DNA of 64,000 nucleotides, taken from positions 80,780,569-80,844,568 of the forward strand of contig NC_067195.1 of NCBI RefSeq assembly GCF_000699445.3. Direction: 5' to 3'. The stretch comes from Schistosoma haematobium. Taxonomy: Eukaryota > Platyhelminthes > Trematoda > Strigeidida > Schistosomatidae. This document shows, piece after piece, positions 34,640 to 46,604 of the stretch. The position numbers and the translations under genes are program-made. The notes beneath the pieces were generated by a model. The model did not search any database and was not told the origin of the DNA. It was given only the letters and a program-made list of their open reading frames with translations. Numbering within the stretch: the first letter of the stretch is position 1; every line of letters starts with the position of its first letter.

Positions 34640-34920
34640 CTAACTTCGAAAGATAATTCTCAAAGTTTTAGATGAGAAGGCGTGATCAGTTGAATTTAAT
34701 TAATACTGAGTGTGAGACAGATATCATTGATGTCATTGAGTTATAGTTACGTAATATGGCAAACTGGTTGATATTAGGGATGAAAATTACCGGATACAAG
34801 CTCAATGGTCTGACAATTATGCGTTCGCTATGTGACTTGAGGGTCGTGGATTCAAACCCTGGTTGGATTTAAATGCCAGCTAGGCTACTCAACGATTATA
34901 GAGGTGTTAGTAAGGGTTTG
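34640..34920 (+). mobile_element. Family 1 SINE, highly degenerate
   Basis: The leader (TGATGACTAACTTCGAAAGA, AGTTTTAGATGAGAAGGCG), A-box relic (CAAGCTCAATGGTCTGAC) and B-box relic (GATTCAAACCCTGG) lie in the right order. No ribozyme core remains. Confidence 0.5.
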
Positions 34921-35400
34921 TATTTTCCAGTTTTTTATATTGAACAGTACTTAATGGTCATAGAACTTGGATATTAATAATCAATTTTCATATCACTATT
35001 CTAAATCCTGTTTTCCATCTTCATTGTTTCTTACAACACATGAGTCTGTTGACAAACTGTAAAGTAATTTTTGTGATTCACCTCTTACACATACATTACA
35101 TGTTAATAAATTATCAAATGGTAGATCTCACAAATTTTTTATCCGAAACAAATGGTTATAATGAATTATTTTAATCCTTGGTGAAATATGCACTAGCATT
35201 ATATTTATATGTTTTTCTCTGTTAATATCCAAAAATTGGTTTTTAAAGGAGAAGAATAATACAAAGTGTTTCTTCTTTATTTACTAGTTTACTTTCTTAT
35301 TCTCACTAGTATTTCTTTTTAATGTTTATATTTCACTGCCAGCAATCAGGGGAAAACGAAGACAAGATTTGAGCTCTTTTAAATATTATCACATACAAAG

Positions 35401-35422
35401 GGAGAGAGAGAGAGAGAGAGAG
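35401..35422 (+). repeat. GA microsatellite
   Basis: About eleven GA units. Confidence 0.9.
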
Positions 35423-35639
35423 TGCGTGAATGAGAAAGATGGGGGAAGTGGATGAATAAAACACTTTTTACTTATTCTGCCGACAAATTATTTTTAAAAA
35501 AAAATGAAATGATTTGACCGGTGACGATGATGATGACTTATTAACGAAAAACATCACGCTAATCTACCATTTGTTATTTCTGCTACTATTAATAATAGTA
35601 CTGGTATGATTAATAGCCACTATCTAACGTTACTATTAG

Positions 35640-35643
35640 TATT

Positions 35644-35680
<37 letters not shown>

Positions 35681-35707
35681 GTAGTAGTAGTAGTAGTAGT
35701 AGTAGTG
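35640..35707 (+). repeat. Compound ATT then GTA microsatellite
   Basis: About 38 bp of ATT units change directly into about nine GTA units. Confidence 0.9.
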
Positions 35708-36239
35708 AAATTCTGAGAAATATTTTCTTCCATTCATAAATGATACGTTTACAAACCAACTTTAATTAATAAGTAAGGTATGTCAATTGTGTATTGAATT
35801 CATGAAATCTTATGAATTAGTAAATAAACAAACCGAATTAGAACAAATCATATGATTTGTAAATATGTACATGACATTTAAACAATATTGCCTTAATAAA
35901 ATATTTCAATAAGCCATAAACAATAAATTCAGGGAATGAATACATTTGTATATTGTTTCAATTTGACAATATTGTACAAAAGAATAATAAAAAAAACAAA
36001 ACAAACAAACAAACGAAAAGCCGAAAAGATGGAGAAAAAGGCAAAAGAGAACGATTTCAGAAATATTTAACCAGTATGTAACAATACAATGTTTACGATT
36101 TGAGAATGAACAATGAATGTATGTATATGTGTATGTTTGTACCAGTATTATCAATTTTTAGTTATATTAAATTATTTCCATGATAGTTAAATTGTAAGTT
36201 TCAGGATGAAACAGTGTCTAACCATATATAACACATGAT

Positions 36240-36440
36240 TTTCTTGATTGTCACAATTGATTGATCACTGGGTGGTGATCAATGTCATGCGTGCCTAGTC
36301 CTTATTAGTGCAGATCGAATGCTATCGATCATGTTGCAATGTGGCCACCAGTCTAGGTGACTCGGCACTGTGGGCACTATATATTGAGATGAGATGGTGG
36401 TAGGAGGTAGTCGACAGGAAACCCTGGACCAGTTCCCTAA
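36240..36440 (-). mobile_element. Family 3 hammerhead SINE tail, minus partner
   Basis: On the minus strand it begins GGTCCAGGGTTTCCTGTCGA and continues through CTACCTCCTACCACC, GTGCCCACAGTGCCGAGTC and GTTGCAACATGATCGATAGC to the end near 36245. It carries only the part downstream of the predicted cleavage site. Confidence 0.7.
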
Positions 36441-36530
36441 AGATTATAGGTACACCTTGCTGACGAGTGCCAAGTAGCACGAAACCCGGGTCCAGGTTTT
36501 CCTGTCGACTACCTCCAACCACCATCTAAT
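36441..36530 (+). mobile_element. Family 3 hammerhead SINE fragment, plus partner
   Basis: It holds the ribozyme (36454-36498) and the start of the tail (TTCCTGTCGACTACCTCC, then ACCACCATCT). The tail duplicates the facing copy in inverted orientation. Confidence 0.75.
36454..36498 (+). ncRNA. Hammerhead ribozyme, complete core, family 3
   Basis: CTGACGA (36460-36466), stem II GTGC/GCAC (36467-36470 and 36477-36480) with loop CAAGTA, GAAA (36481-36484), stem III CCCGGG (36485-36490), UC (36491-36492). Stem I is ACCTTG with CAGGTT, with one mismatch and one G-U pair. Stem II differs from families 1 and 2 (GTGC/GCAC against GTCC/GGAC) by compensatory changes, which supports selection for pairing in its ancestry. 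Confidence 0.75.
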
Positions 36531-36774
36531 TTCTTGATTGTCTCAGAGAATAAAAAGTTATGATTTTATAAACTGATCTAATGAATTGCCGAATACATTT
36601 CAAAAGGATAGACGTATATTTATTTACTGAAGTTTTTGTTAGTTTTCATCTTCTGTAGTTATCTTACGAATATCACTTACTGTTGATGATCATATTTAAA
36701 TGATAAACCTTATCAAAAACGTGATACTAATTTACATTTCTTCCACTGTTGGTGAACAAGTATACATTTTAGTT
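36531..36774. other. Short AT-rich spacer
   Basis: No feature seen. Confidence 0.3.
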
Positions 36775-36965
36775 GTAATTAGTCGGTAGGAAACCCTAGA
36801 CTTAAGTTTCGTGCTAGATAGCACTCGTCAAAAAGATGTACATGTGATCTTGAGGAAACTAATACTAGCTGTGTGATCTGAACCTACAGCACCCAGCTCT
36901 ATTGTTTGATATGATAGCAATAAGACGTTCACGAGTCAAATGATCCATTGTAGGACTAAGATATT
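36775..36965 (-). mobile_element. Family 3 SINE with decayed hammerhead
   Basis: On the minus strand a B-box-like GGTTCAGATCAC (rc of about 36878-36889) is followed by GATCACATGTACATC, TTGACGA, GTGC, TATCTA, GCAC, GAAA, then GTC and TAGGGTTTCCTACCGACTA. Only the first core base (C to T) and stem III are damaged. Confidence 0.65.
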
Positions 36966-38079
36966 CACATTAGTCTATCATCGAACTGTGACTAATGAAA
37001 TGTTTGTCTAGTCCTGTAAGTGCTAATCGAATTTTATTGATTAAGCCAATTCTTACAGTTAATAGAATGAGGAATAGGAAATTTTGAAGCCAAAATTAAC
37101 TTGATTTTAACTTTAAAACTAATTATAAATACCTTGTAGAACGTGAAAATCGCCTTTTTATCTCATAACAATAGAAAATCCAGGAACATTTATCCAGTAT
37201 TGTTATTCTGAAGTAACACAACTCAGTAAGTATTGTCGATTGAGTTCAAATCAGGTATTCTCAAGCTTCCTGACGAATATTACATTTCCGAATAAGTATG
37301 TTAATCAACTCTGTATACTTTCATGGTAATATTATGTAAATCGTTTTTACGGTTATCTTTAGAAGGAGAAGTCAAATCAAGACGTAGCAACAGTTCATGA
37401 AGTTACTGATTTTTGAATTGAACTGTGTAGACAGACCCAAACTGATTGACTGCAGTCAGTATCATCAAAGTAATCAATGGTTGGATACAGTGACTGACAC
37501 AGAATTGATCACAATGATCCAAATGTACTCGATCTTTGTCCTGAAATGCTCATACATTTTATTAAGAAAATTCATTATTTTCTTCACGAATCATATTGTC
37601 TACGCCTAAGATTTCCTACTAGTATTACTACTACTGATACGGTTATTACTTCTACTACTCTCATATTTGTTCTTATCACTTCATCTTGCTATGATGATAT
37701 AGTGTGCTAGCTTGAACCAACACATATATTTACTAGGTTCCAGGTTTCATTCAACTAGCTGCTTAATTATCACCCATCGACTATTCGAGTGAAATGAGGA
37801 TTAATCAAAAATTATTTCTATGATCTATGTTCAAAATCACACTAAAGATTCCAAGAAACGCATCGAAGTTCCTACTTTAATTTGTGTTTTTTTTGCAACA
37901 AGTTTTCAGTAAAAAGCTAGTGTGAACAAAATCAAATAGAAGTGAAAACGAAAAGAATCAAGGGAAATAAAACGCCACGAAAAGAAAAATATGATTCCAC
38001 TTTTTTCTTTTTTATACACTTTTGCAAATAAATTTTAAAAAAATGAAATTCCATAGCCCTAAACTGATTATTAGCATGT
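36966..38079. other. AT-rich spacer, nothing recognised
   Basis: No supported feature. Confidence 0.4.
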
Positions 38080-38395
38080 ACTCACTAGTGGCTAGCTACA
38101 AGAGGAAATTCCCCAGTTTCTATTGAGAATTCGAGACTAGTGGAGTTCAAACCGTGTCAGATATGAGGAAGGTGCTGACTCAAAACAATGGTCGCACAAT
38201 ATCACGGACCATTGGATCTGCACTTAGTGGTTCAGAGGTTAAGCGTTCACACGCGAGACCGGAAACTCCTGAGTTCGAGTCCCGGCCGAGGGGTTCCATG
38301 CTAAGACCAAGCAGTCGACTATTTCTTTCAGGTATTAAATGGTTGTGTAACTTAAATCGGTTCGTGATTTCGATAAAAAGTTGGACATTCTTTAA
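38080..38395 (+). mobile_element. Family 1 SINE, ribozyme partly deleted
   Basis: The leader (ACTCACTAGTGGCTAGCTAC), head (GCACTTAGTGGTTCAGAGGT), and B box (GAGTTCGAGTCCC) are clear. The segment after the B box has lost the GCACTGCTGA part, leaving GAGGGGTTCCATGCTAAGAC. Confidence 0.7.
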
Positions 38396-39149
38396 ATTAA
38401 TTCATTCAATGAAATAAACAAGTTAACACAGTGTAGATATTAATATCAATACATTTTACTTTGTAATTACAAATACATGTAAGATAAATGGAAAATATTA
38501 GTCAACAGCCGTGTATGTCATAAAATTTTAAACTGTTAATAGTACTAATATCATTATTGTTACTATTGTCATTGCTTTAATCATTGTAGTTGAAAATTAT
38601 TGTATTGTGATAATTAAAGTTTTCTTATCATGATAAAGTATACTCTCCACAGTAAATTTCATAATAAACTGATGTCAGTTGAAAAATCGCATGGAAAAGT
38701 GGAGGTAGATTGAGTTAAATAACTATCTCGTTCTAGTATGGTGTTTATGTAGTTAACATCAGTTGGTCATTACTTCCAGTTTATCATTAGTTATCATTTC
38801 GTTAACATATGGATAGAGTACGCTATCATTCCTACCTCTAAGTGCATTCATCCTATTTAACTATTCTAACCAACAAGTTCTTCTATATCTTAGTGACTAG
38901 AAAGCAGGAATTTCAGTGTACGGTTTGATATTCTTGTACTGCCCCACAGGGGCCATCTGGTAAATAGGTGGAGGATATTAAAATGCGTTTGTCGAATTCG
39001 ACCATACCATTCCAGCACGGTTATAACTCATCTTTCATGGATGAAGAATCAATGCTATAGTTATTTTTGTGATTTTTCATGCTGTTTTCAATATTCCTAT
39101 CACTATTCCCACAAAAATCGTTAATATATATATATGGAGCTGAGTGGCA

Positions 39150-39370
39150 CAGTTTTGAATTTCACAGAGAGCATACATTCACTCAAGATTCTACGTATAC
39201 CTTGCTGACTAGTGCTATCGAGCGTAAAACTGGAATCCCGTATTCCCTACTGACTACATTTAACAGTCTAATATAAAAACATAATGTACACCATATCGAG
39301 TTATTTGGAGTCGCGGCCAGGCTGCACCCTGATCGATAAAATTGGATCTGCATTAAGGACTAAATAAACA
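39150..39370 (+). mobile_element. Family 3 SINE, degenerate
   Basis: The ribozyme relic (CTTGCTGACTAGTGCTATCG, then GCGTAAAACTGG) is followed by CCCTACTGACTACATT and TGATCGATAAAATTGGATCT, then GCATTAAGGACTA, matching the family 3 tail order. Confidence 0.6.
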
Positions 39371-39404
39371 GTATCTTGGTTGACACTTAGGAGTATACAC
39401 ACAA

Positions 39405-40365
39405 TCTTACTTACCTATGCCTGTTACCCCCCATAGAGGAGCACAGGCCGCCCAACAACATTCTCCATTCAACTCTGTCCTAGAGAATACTTTCCAATTC
39501 TTTGCAGTTGTTATTCATCCCTTTCGATTCCCGACGCATTGTGTTTTTTGCCTTCCTCTTTTTTGTTTCCCTTCACGATTCCAAGTCAGTGTTTGCCTCA
39601 TGATGCAATTCGATAAGTTCCGAAATATTTGTCCTACCCACGTCCAACGTCTTTTCGCAATTTCCTCCTCAACTGAAAGCTTGTTTGTTCTCTCACACAG
39701 TAGTTCGTTGCTGATAGACATTGAGTATCTTGTGATGACAGTTGTTTGGAAATTCTCGCACTGTTTTGATGATGGTTGTAGTAGTTCTCGAAGTTTCTGC
39801 TCCATACAGTAGAACAGTCTTGATACTCGTATTGAAGATTCCGACTTTGATATTAGTTGACAGAGAGTTGTTTTGAGTTGCGTGTGTTGTTCATCTGTAG
39901 GAATGCTGTCCTTGCTTTGCCAATCCTTGCCTTTACATTTGCATCCGATCCTCCTTGTTTATCAATGAAACTGTTGTCCACTTACGTGAAAGTTTCGACC
40001 ACTCCCAGAGCTTCGCCACCAAGTGTGATTGGGTTGGTGTTCTCTGTGCTGCATTTGAGAATGTTGCTTTTCCCCTTATGTATGTTGAGGCCTACTGATA
40101 CAGAAGCTGCTGTTAAACTTGTTATCTTGACCTCCATTTATTGGTGTGTATGGGATAGAGCAATCAGGTCATCTGCAAAGTACAAATCGTCTAGTTGTAT
40201 GGAGGCCGTCCGTTATATTTCATGCTTCTTCTCAGATGTCAAGGCCTTCATGATCCAGCCAACCACCAGGAGAAAGAGAAAGGGTAATATTATAAAGCTT
40301 TGTCCGACTCCGTTCCTCACCTGGAATGTGTCTTTCAAGCTCAGTGTAATTAATAGGGCACAGTG
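39405..40365 (-). pseudogene. LINE reverse transcriptase fragment with FADD motif
   Basis: Reading the minus strand from about 40290 there is LFLLVVGWIMKA, then LDDLYFADDLIALSHTHQ with the reverse transcriptase FADD motif at about 40168-40179. Further on come [31 protein letters not shown] and [16 protein letters not shown]. These are the palm C-motif and the C-terminal region of a non-LTR retrotransposon common in schistosomes. The 5' part (endonuclease, fingers) is missing and several stops and frame changes occur. The long plus-strand open frames over this interval are antisense by-products. A clade is not assigned. The same family left the relic at 12925-13250. Confidence 0.75.
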
Positions 40366-40869
40366 AATTTTCAGTTTGATCACATATAATATTAAAAAAG
40401 AAAACCAGTAAGAGAAAACATCAAATTAAACGTCTATATGTTTAGTTATTCTTGCACAAATATACAATTGTTTACTAGAGATACAATATTCAGAAATGAA
40501 ATGTAGTAAGTATTAGTAATACTAGCTTTTTATTTACACTAAACAATAAATTTATTCCCTAGACTATGAATCTCAGAAGAATATATCTCTCTCTATCTAT
40601 ATATATATATGTCCACATACAAAGATACACATTAGTTTGCTCTAAATTTTTCACAATACCCTTGTGTATACATAGCGGTACATCGATATACAAACAAAAC
40701 CATGGACAAATGACTACTTATGAAATAATATGAAGAAATTCCCACTTAAACATGATATTCAATGAATATGAATTAGATATTCGAAAATAAACAAGACCGT
40801 TTCATTTATACATTAATAAGAGGTATTATTATGTTCTCTCGTTATGATTATTCTTGGCCTAATTCTCTT

Positions 40870-40907
<38 letters not shown>

Positions 40908-41219
40908 GTTATTATTATTAATCATAGCAACATTGTGATTATTGCTGTTGAACACTTGAGATTTCTACGAATTCCGCGTTTTTCTATTTGTTTATAAACA
41001 ATTTAAAGGGAGACAGAAAAAACCAATTAACAAAATATTACTGAACAAATTATCATAATTTTCCAATGTATTTTTGTTCATTATTAAAATATTCTATTCA
41101 ATTCATTGAGTCATACATATAGATGAATAAATTATTATATTAGAAGTTAAGATAATAATGATGCTTTAAATCTTTACTCCTACGAATTCGATCCTAAAGA
41201 TGCGATGTTTATTAAACAG
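40366..41219. other. AT-rich spacer with ATT microsatellite
   Basis: An ATT run of about 35 bp lies at 40870-40906 and TA near 40590-40606. No gene is supported. Confidence 0.5.
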
Positions 41220-41332
41220 GAAGAATGTGTTTGTAAAATCTCAGCGAAAGAATTTGAAGTAAATCCAACGTTTCGCCTGGCAATCTGGTCCAAGCTTTTT
41301 CAAGGAAAATATAATCAAACAACAAAATTATC

Positions 41333-41382
<50 letters not shown>

Positions 41383-41470
41383 TTCCTTGAAAAAGCTTGG
41401 ACCAGATTGCTAGGCGAAACGTTGGATTTACTTCAAATTCTTTCGCTGAGATTTTACAAATACATTCTTT
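41220..41470. repeat. Long palindrome, about 93-bp arms around a TA tract
   Basis: Arms 41220-41313 and 41377-41470 are reverse complements with about three differences (for example CGCCTGGCAA against CGCCTAGCAA). The centre is a run of TA of about 40 bp (41335-41377) plus a short unique piece. Motifs such as TCCAACGTTTCGCC and AAAGCTTGGACCAGATTG occur once on each arm. It resembles a fold-back transposon or an inverted duplication. No coding sequence. Confidence 0.85.
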
Positions 41471-42842
41471 CTCTTTACTATATTAACTCGGCGCTCAAAT
41501 ATTGTGAAACTATTCATTTAAATTTAGACGAAAGTTCTTATTTATTAAGATGCGATATTTAGTTATAAAGATAAGTAAATGTAAGAATAAAGAAACAAAT
41601 GTCGGATAATTTCTTTGAAGGTAAATAGTTCTAAACTAAAAGGGTTAAGTTGAATACTTTTTCCATTGAAATTGATTCAACTTACTATTTGAATTCGAAT
41701 CTGGAACATTTTTATTCACACTAGAAAGTCATATTAGCACTTAGCTTTTAATATTAAGGCTGAGAAAAAAATATCTATGAATATATATGTATCTTTTTGA
41801 CAAACAAATAGTTGCTAATCCGTTCGGTTAACTAATTAACATGACATTTGTTCCTGGACAGAGTATGGATTATATTTACTGACAAAAAGAAATTAGATAT
41901 TAATCAGTTATTTGTCAACAAAATGGGAATAGAAATACGTATAGAATTAAGTCAATTCATTTTGTTTCAGGGCTTCTGAATCAGAATAAACAGTCAGTAT
42001 TTATAATAGGTGATGAGATTTGGAATAAATGATCAATAAAATTAAGATGAAAGTCTGTAACAACACAGAAAGATAAGACACGAAAAGGACAACGGTAAGC
42101 TCTGTATTTAAGATTAATGTATACTTATAAATGTGGTCAAAATTATTGAATGGTCCTGATATATGGAAGTTTTGAAATAATCGACTTTATTGACAATGAT
42201 AACATCTTGGTACGTAATAAAATGAATGTCATTTAAATTAAATCTGTAAAAACATAGTAATCAACAACATTCTAACGAAAATCTATTACACTTATTGAAA
42301 TGTAAGTACATTTTAAACTTCTGATAATATCGCTTATGCAAATTGTTGTTACAGGTTGGTATTTGTAGTCCTGTGTAAGTTTTTGAATATACCATGATTT
42401 TTTCAAAAGTAAAAACATTTCATGATTTAATATAATTGATTTATTATAGGTTGTTTAACTGGTTCATGTAATCAACACATTCTTTTATCTAAAACTGTAA
42501 CCTATCACAAAACAAAATACTGAAAATTTTAAGTGAAACCATCATGGGTGGGGATCGTTATACTCTTCCTCTCATTCACTCACTCACTCACTCTCTCTTT
42601 TAAGAGGCGATAACACTGAAACCCATGCATGAAATATATTTTATCTAATGAGAAAAAATATCATAAAAAGTGAATTGGTTCTGAAATTTTACAGCTGAAA
42701 ATAAATTGGTGCTAATTAATATTGAAGGACTGCTTATCCGTCATAAATGATGAATTTGTTGCACTTCTATTTATTCATGTAAATGATTCTTTATTGTAAA
42801 CTAATTAACATGAAATTAAGTAATATGAAAACAACAAAATTA
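41471..42842. other. AT-rich spacer, nothing recognised
   Basis: A CACT run lies near 42575-42595. No feature is supported. Confidence 0.4.
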
Positions 42843-43090
42843 ATTATAAGTGAAGATGGATGGTGGCTAGCAATGGAATCGTTCTATTTGGGACTCGCCA
42901 GATGGATGTAACTGCATCGCACAGTTGATGTTCATTTCGGGACTCGAACCCACTACTGTTCGCTTCAAACACCATCACGTTATCCACTTAGCTACTGAGT
43001 CATGATAGTCATTTGCATGTGCAATGGGGTGAAGTTTAAATTTGCTCGATATTGTTTGCTTGAATCTTCCCAGTGATATTAAGAACTGCC
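42843..43090 (-). mobile_element. Family 2 (Sm-alpha-like) SINE, minus partner
   Basis: The head (rc of TTATCCACTTAGCTACTGAG), B box (rc of GGGACTCGAACCC, about 42939-42951) and CATCCATCTGGCGAGTCCCA are present. The ribozyme 3' half (CGAAACGCGCGTCC) is deleted. It is followed by a plus-strand tail. Confidence 0.8.
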
Positions 43091-43232
43091 ATCATCCATC
43101 ATTGCTTATAATGCTTGTGACTTTCGGCAATATCGAGGTAATCCACATAGGATGCACATATGGTAATAAGAAACTGATTAATTGCAATCCTAAACATCAA
43201 TGAGAAGATTCAAGTAAACAATACCAAGTGTA
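43091..43232 (+). mobile_element. Family 2 (Sm-alpha-like) tail, plus partner
   Basis: It reads ATCATCCATCATTGCTTATA, ATGCTTGTGACTTTCGGCAA, TATCGAGG and ATGCACATATGGTAATAAG, then AAGATTCAAGTAAACAATAC, the complete family 2 tail. Confidence 0.8.
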
Positions 43233-43624
43233 CAAACTTAATTGTTCAGTTAATTACTGTACATCAATTACCCATGAAAAAATTCAATTCACCTTTACTA
43301 CTTTTAATTTAACACTATTATTGTATTATTTTTTTTTAGAAATTTTATAGATAGAATTTACTGAACCATAACTAATATTAGACAGTATGGTATTAAATTG
43401 TATGTATTTACGCATCAATGATGTATTTATTTACACATTACTTAATATGAATTATGTAATTAATACTTTGATTGAATGAACAATTCGACTAACCAAATTT
43501 ATAGCTCAATTTTTTTTCTTTTAAATTTTACAACTATTAGAAATTAGTTTTAATGAAATAATGATCTTTGTAAATGGTAAAATGTACTTATGGACTTTTA
43601 TAAATTTACTCACAATCTAATACG
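43233..43624. other. AT-rich spacer, nothing recognised
   Basis: No feature seen. Confidence 0.4.
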
Positions 43625-44162
43625 TTAATGAAAGCCCCCAAATGCCCTAGTACGGCCGAGAGTGGGGAGAGTCCGTTCTCCCTCTCCAAATGCTCTCACA
43701 TGGCCACGCGTATATAGCCTCTGCCAGGGAAGTCCTACTCACTGCCTTCTCGTGGCGGGGGTGTTGTGTACGAAATTGAGAGGACGAGAAGCGGATATCT
43801 GACACTTTAACCGGGTTAGTGGACACAGAGAGCCCACCTAGAGGAGTTGGAAAACCCTGATTCCAAACAATTGGTGCAAATGGGCTCCAGTATCCTGAGG
43901 AGACAAATGGCGCATGAACCAATTGTTGGTCACTGACTACCATAGGACTGCATCTCCTTACGATGCCCCACTACCTTGTGGACCAGACCTTCAGGTCGAA
44001 GGCTCCGGTTGTGGCCCCCTAAGAAAACCACCTGTTTCGGTTTAGGCACCCGGGCAGTATCCCAGCTCTCACACAAGTCAAATGAGATTTGTGTGGCTCA
44101 TATGTATTCGGTGCCCAATTGTACCAATATATATGTGTTTAAACAAATAAATAATAAATAAC
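43625..44162 (+). mobile_element. Unit R, best-preserved copy
   Basis: It begins at CCCCCAAATGCCCTAGTACG and ends in AAACAAATAAATAATAAATA. It is the least AT-rich of the three copies and has the full internal sequence, about 540 bp. No pol III boxes, hammerhead or polymerase are seen. The tail of AAT-type units suggests LINE-mediated retroposition, and the common start in all copies suggests a unit of its own. Confidence 0.7.
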
Positions 44163-44329
44163 GATATTGAAATATTGAGATAGAAACGAGAAACCAAAAA
44201 GAATCATAGCCGTTATTATACGTTTTTCTACTGTTTTTTTTTCTTGAACAAATTAGAAAGTGATGGATACACTGGGATACTATTCATTAAGTATATTATA
44301 CAGTTTAGACATGATTGAAGATTTTTACG

Positions 44330-44390
44330 ATTGACTCATGATTCCAACTATTGAAATTACTACAATCTCCATAAAACCCCTTCTGATACC
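44330..44390 (+). mobile_element. Family 1 SINE tail fragment, subtype b
   Basis: GACTCATGATTCCAACTATT, GAAATTACTACAATCTCC and ATAAAACCCCTTCTGATACC form the end of a subtype b tail. Confidence 0.65.
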
Positions 44391-44504
44391 AATGAAATAA
44401 ATGTTAAAATATAGTAATGGGTAAACCTATTATTATCATTAATGTAATAGAAATAAGAATAAACATAATTATTGTTAATAAGTTCTAATAAGAATGATAT
44501 TATT

Positions 44505-44985
44505 AATAGAGATGGATTGCGGCTAGCAGGGGAATTATGGACGTGTATTATTTCTTTTTTGACATTCATCAGTTAGACGTACTTGTGGTTCAGTAATGGC
44601 ATTTACATTGAGATCTGAACCCGGAACCTTTCACTTTATATGTTTATGTGTTATCTACCGAGAAAATGAATCTAGAAAGTCACAAAAGTGTTCAATGAGT
44701 CCGAGGTTGTTTTTTTAAAGTGTTTATATTCTCCCATTATTTATATTTAGGACTGCAATCGATAGGTACATACTCAGTAAATTGCCATGATATTGTCATT
44801 TAGTCACAAGTTTAAGTAAAGTTCATTAGTTTCTGGGACCGGAATCCAGAAAGTGTATTTCTTTCTATTTTGAATTCCATGACTCAATGGATAATGAGTT
44901 ATCGTTTAAAGTGAAAAATACTGGATAGGATGAAATGTATTTCTTACATTTCAGTGTTAGTCGCAATTCGAATATATTAAAACTT
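44505..44985. mobile_element. Two or three degenerate family 2 pieces, partly inverted
   Basis: Minus-strand pieces: 44505-44690 (rc of GATGGATTGCGGCTAGCAGG, and GATCTGAACCCGGAACC as B-box region) and 44740-44875 (tail plus TCTGGGACCGGAATCCAGAA). A plus-strand piece at about 44920-44980 carries TGGATAGGATGAAATGTATT. All ribozyme cores are lost. Confidence 0.5.
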
Positions 44986-45334
44986 AGGAAAGGACCTAAA
45001 TCAAGATAATTTGCTCAGGATATACACTATACTAATAAAAACTAATCAATAGTAGTCATAAATAAAAAGATAAAAAATTACAAGCCATTACAATTACCCA
45101 TGGAAGTGATTCAGAAAAGCACTAACATAATCTGTTTTATATTTTGTCATTGAATAGAGGAAAATCTGAATTTGGTTTAAATTATTGATGAATGAAAAAT
45201 GTACTATTCTATTTGATTTTTGTATTTTATTAATGATAGTCTGAAGTTATATAGTAGTCTATATAGTAGTCTCACATAAATTACATTTTACGTTCAAATA
45301 ATAAATTTTAACCAATTTAGTAATAGATTCAGTC

Positions 45335-45545
45335 AGTCAGTTACAACGTAGGATCAGGCACATATATGCATCGATACAAGTTGCCATACCTCATTAACAC
45401 AACAAGATGAACACCGGATTCATAAAAGTAGTTAATTCAGAGGTGGTAATATATAAAAGAAAGATTGCATATAAGGATATAGTACAGGAAGAAAGAATTA
45501 ATTCGTAGAAAGAAAGATATGAAGCGATTTTAATCTCTTTTAATC
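45335..45545 (-). mobile_element. RTE-type LINE 3' end only
   Basis: It is the reverse complement of 57970-58185, the 3' untranslated end of the LINE in the plus-strand gene, with the terminal CTGA repeats facing left (TTCAGTCAGTCAGTTACAAC). The similarity is very high, for example CATATATGCATCGATACAAG. It is an extremely 5'-truncated insertion. Confidence 0.85.
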
Positions 45546-46545
45546 TATTTAGTAATAGATTAATTAGTAACTGTTTAATTTGACTATACCATATACAAAC
45601 ATATTTTTTAGTGAAAGAATTCCTGTAGTTTTGCGTAGAATTTCAAATGAATTAGTGAACCGATGGAAATAATATCCATGTCAAACTGCTTTTTGTCAGT
45701 TTTTTTTAAACATGTTTGACATTTAATTTTTCTAACTTTATCAAATATCAAGAGATTTATCATTTACAATCAGAGAGAATTAACTTGAGTCAATTTTCTG
45801 ATTGTATCATGTTTACCATGAGGGCTGTGAATATACGCTATTAAAGAGTTTGAGACCTGGACGAAACATGTGTATTAATTTCCAATGATTAACCAAACAA
45901 ATATAGTACCATAATGAAAATGTGTGTGTGTGTATATGTTAGTTTGGCAGTTAATCATCAGTTTCTTTAGTATTAACAATTTATAGTTTCTGGTTGAAGC
46001 TAGTATAATATCCTGTTAAACTTATATACATGTATTTAATTATTAGCAATATGAGTATTTTATGTATCAAATTGATGGGAGAAAATAATATCAATCTCAT
46101 TTTTCACACGTTAATTAATTTTGCTTAAAAACCAGTTATCATGGTATATGGTCAAATCAAGCGAAATCTTAATGTATGTACATTAAAAGGAGCAATTATA
46201 AACCTGTTAATCTAACCTTCATACTGATATGCAAATGATCAAAAGATAATTAGTGATTTTTAACGTAGAAATTGAAATGTTTTCGTAAACAGAAACAGAT
46301 TTAAGAAAAGATGAATATTTTGTTGAACAAGTCTATATAACTTATACTCTCCTGATAAAGAAATTCAATGTGCATTGTTAGAATAATATGGAATTCCAAG
46401 AAGTCCTCAATAAGAATTATGCTACACGATTATGTTTTGATGCCAATGTGAACAAAAATAATGAACCAGTGTGTTGTATGAAATTCATAATGTAAGTGAT
46501 AAACCAATATTTAAGCTAAAAAGTGGGTACGAATATCATGACACA
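45546..46545. other. AT-rich spacer, nothing recognised
   Basis: A GT run lies near 45925-45935. No gene is supported. Confidence 0.4.

Positions 46546-46598
<53 letters not shown>
46546..46598 (+). repeat. AAT microsatellite beside a coding exon
   Basis: About 53 bp of AAT units end 5 bp beyond the donor of the minus-strand exon at 46605-47082, so the repeat would lie right at the start of that intron. Confidence 0.9.
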
Positions 46599-46604
46599 CC
46601 TAAC

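Noticed and set aside
39417..40366. Two long plus-strand open frames (131 and 169 codons)
   Set aside because: The minus strand encodes LINE reverse transcriptase motifs (FADD and the C-terminal block). The plus frames are antisense to it.
40866..40910. Regular spaced repeats considered as a CRISPR array
   Set aside because: These are ATT microsatellites. The genome is eukaryotic and no repeat-spacer structure exists anywhere in the window.
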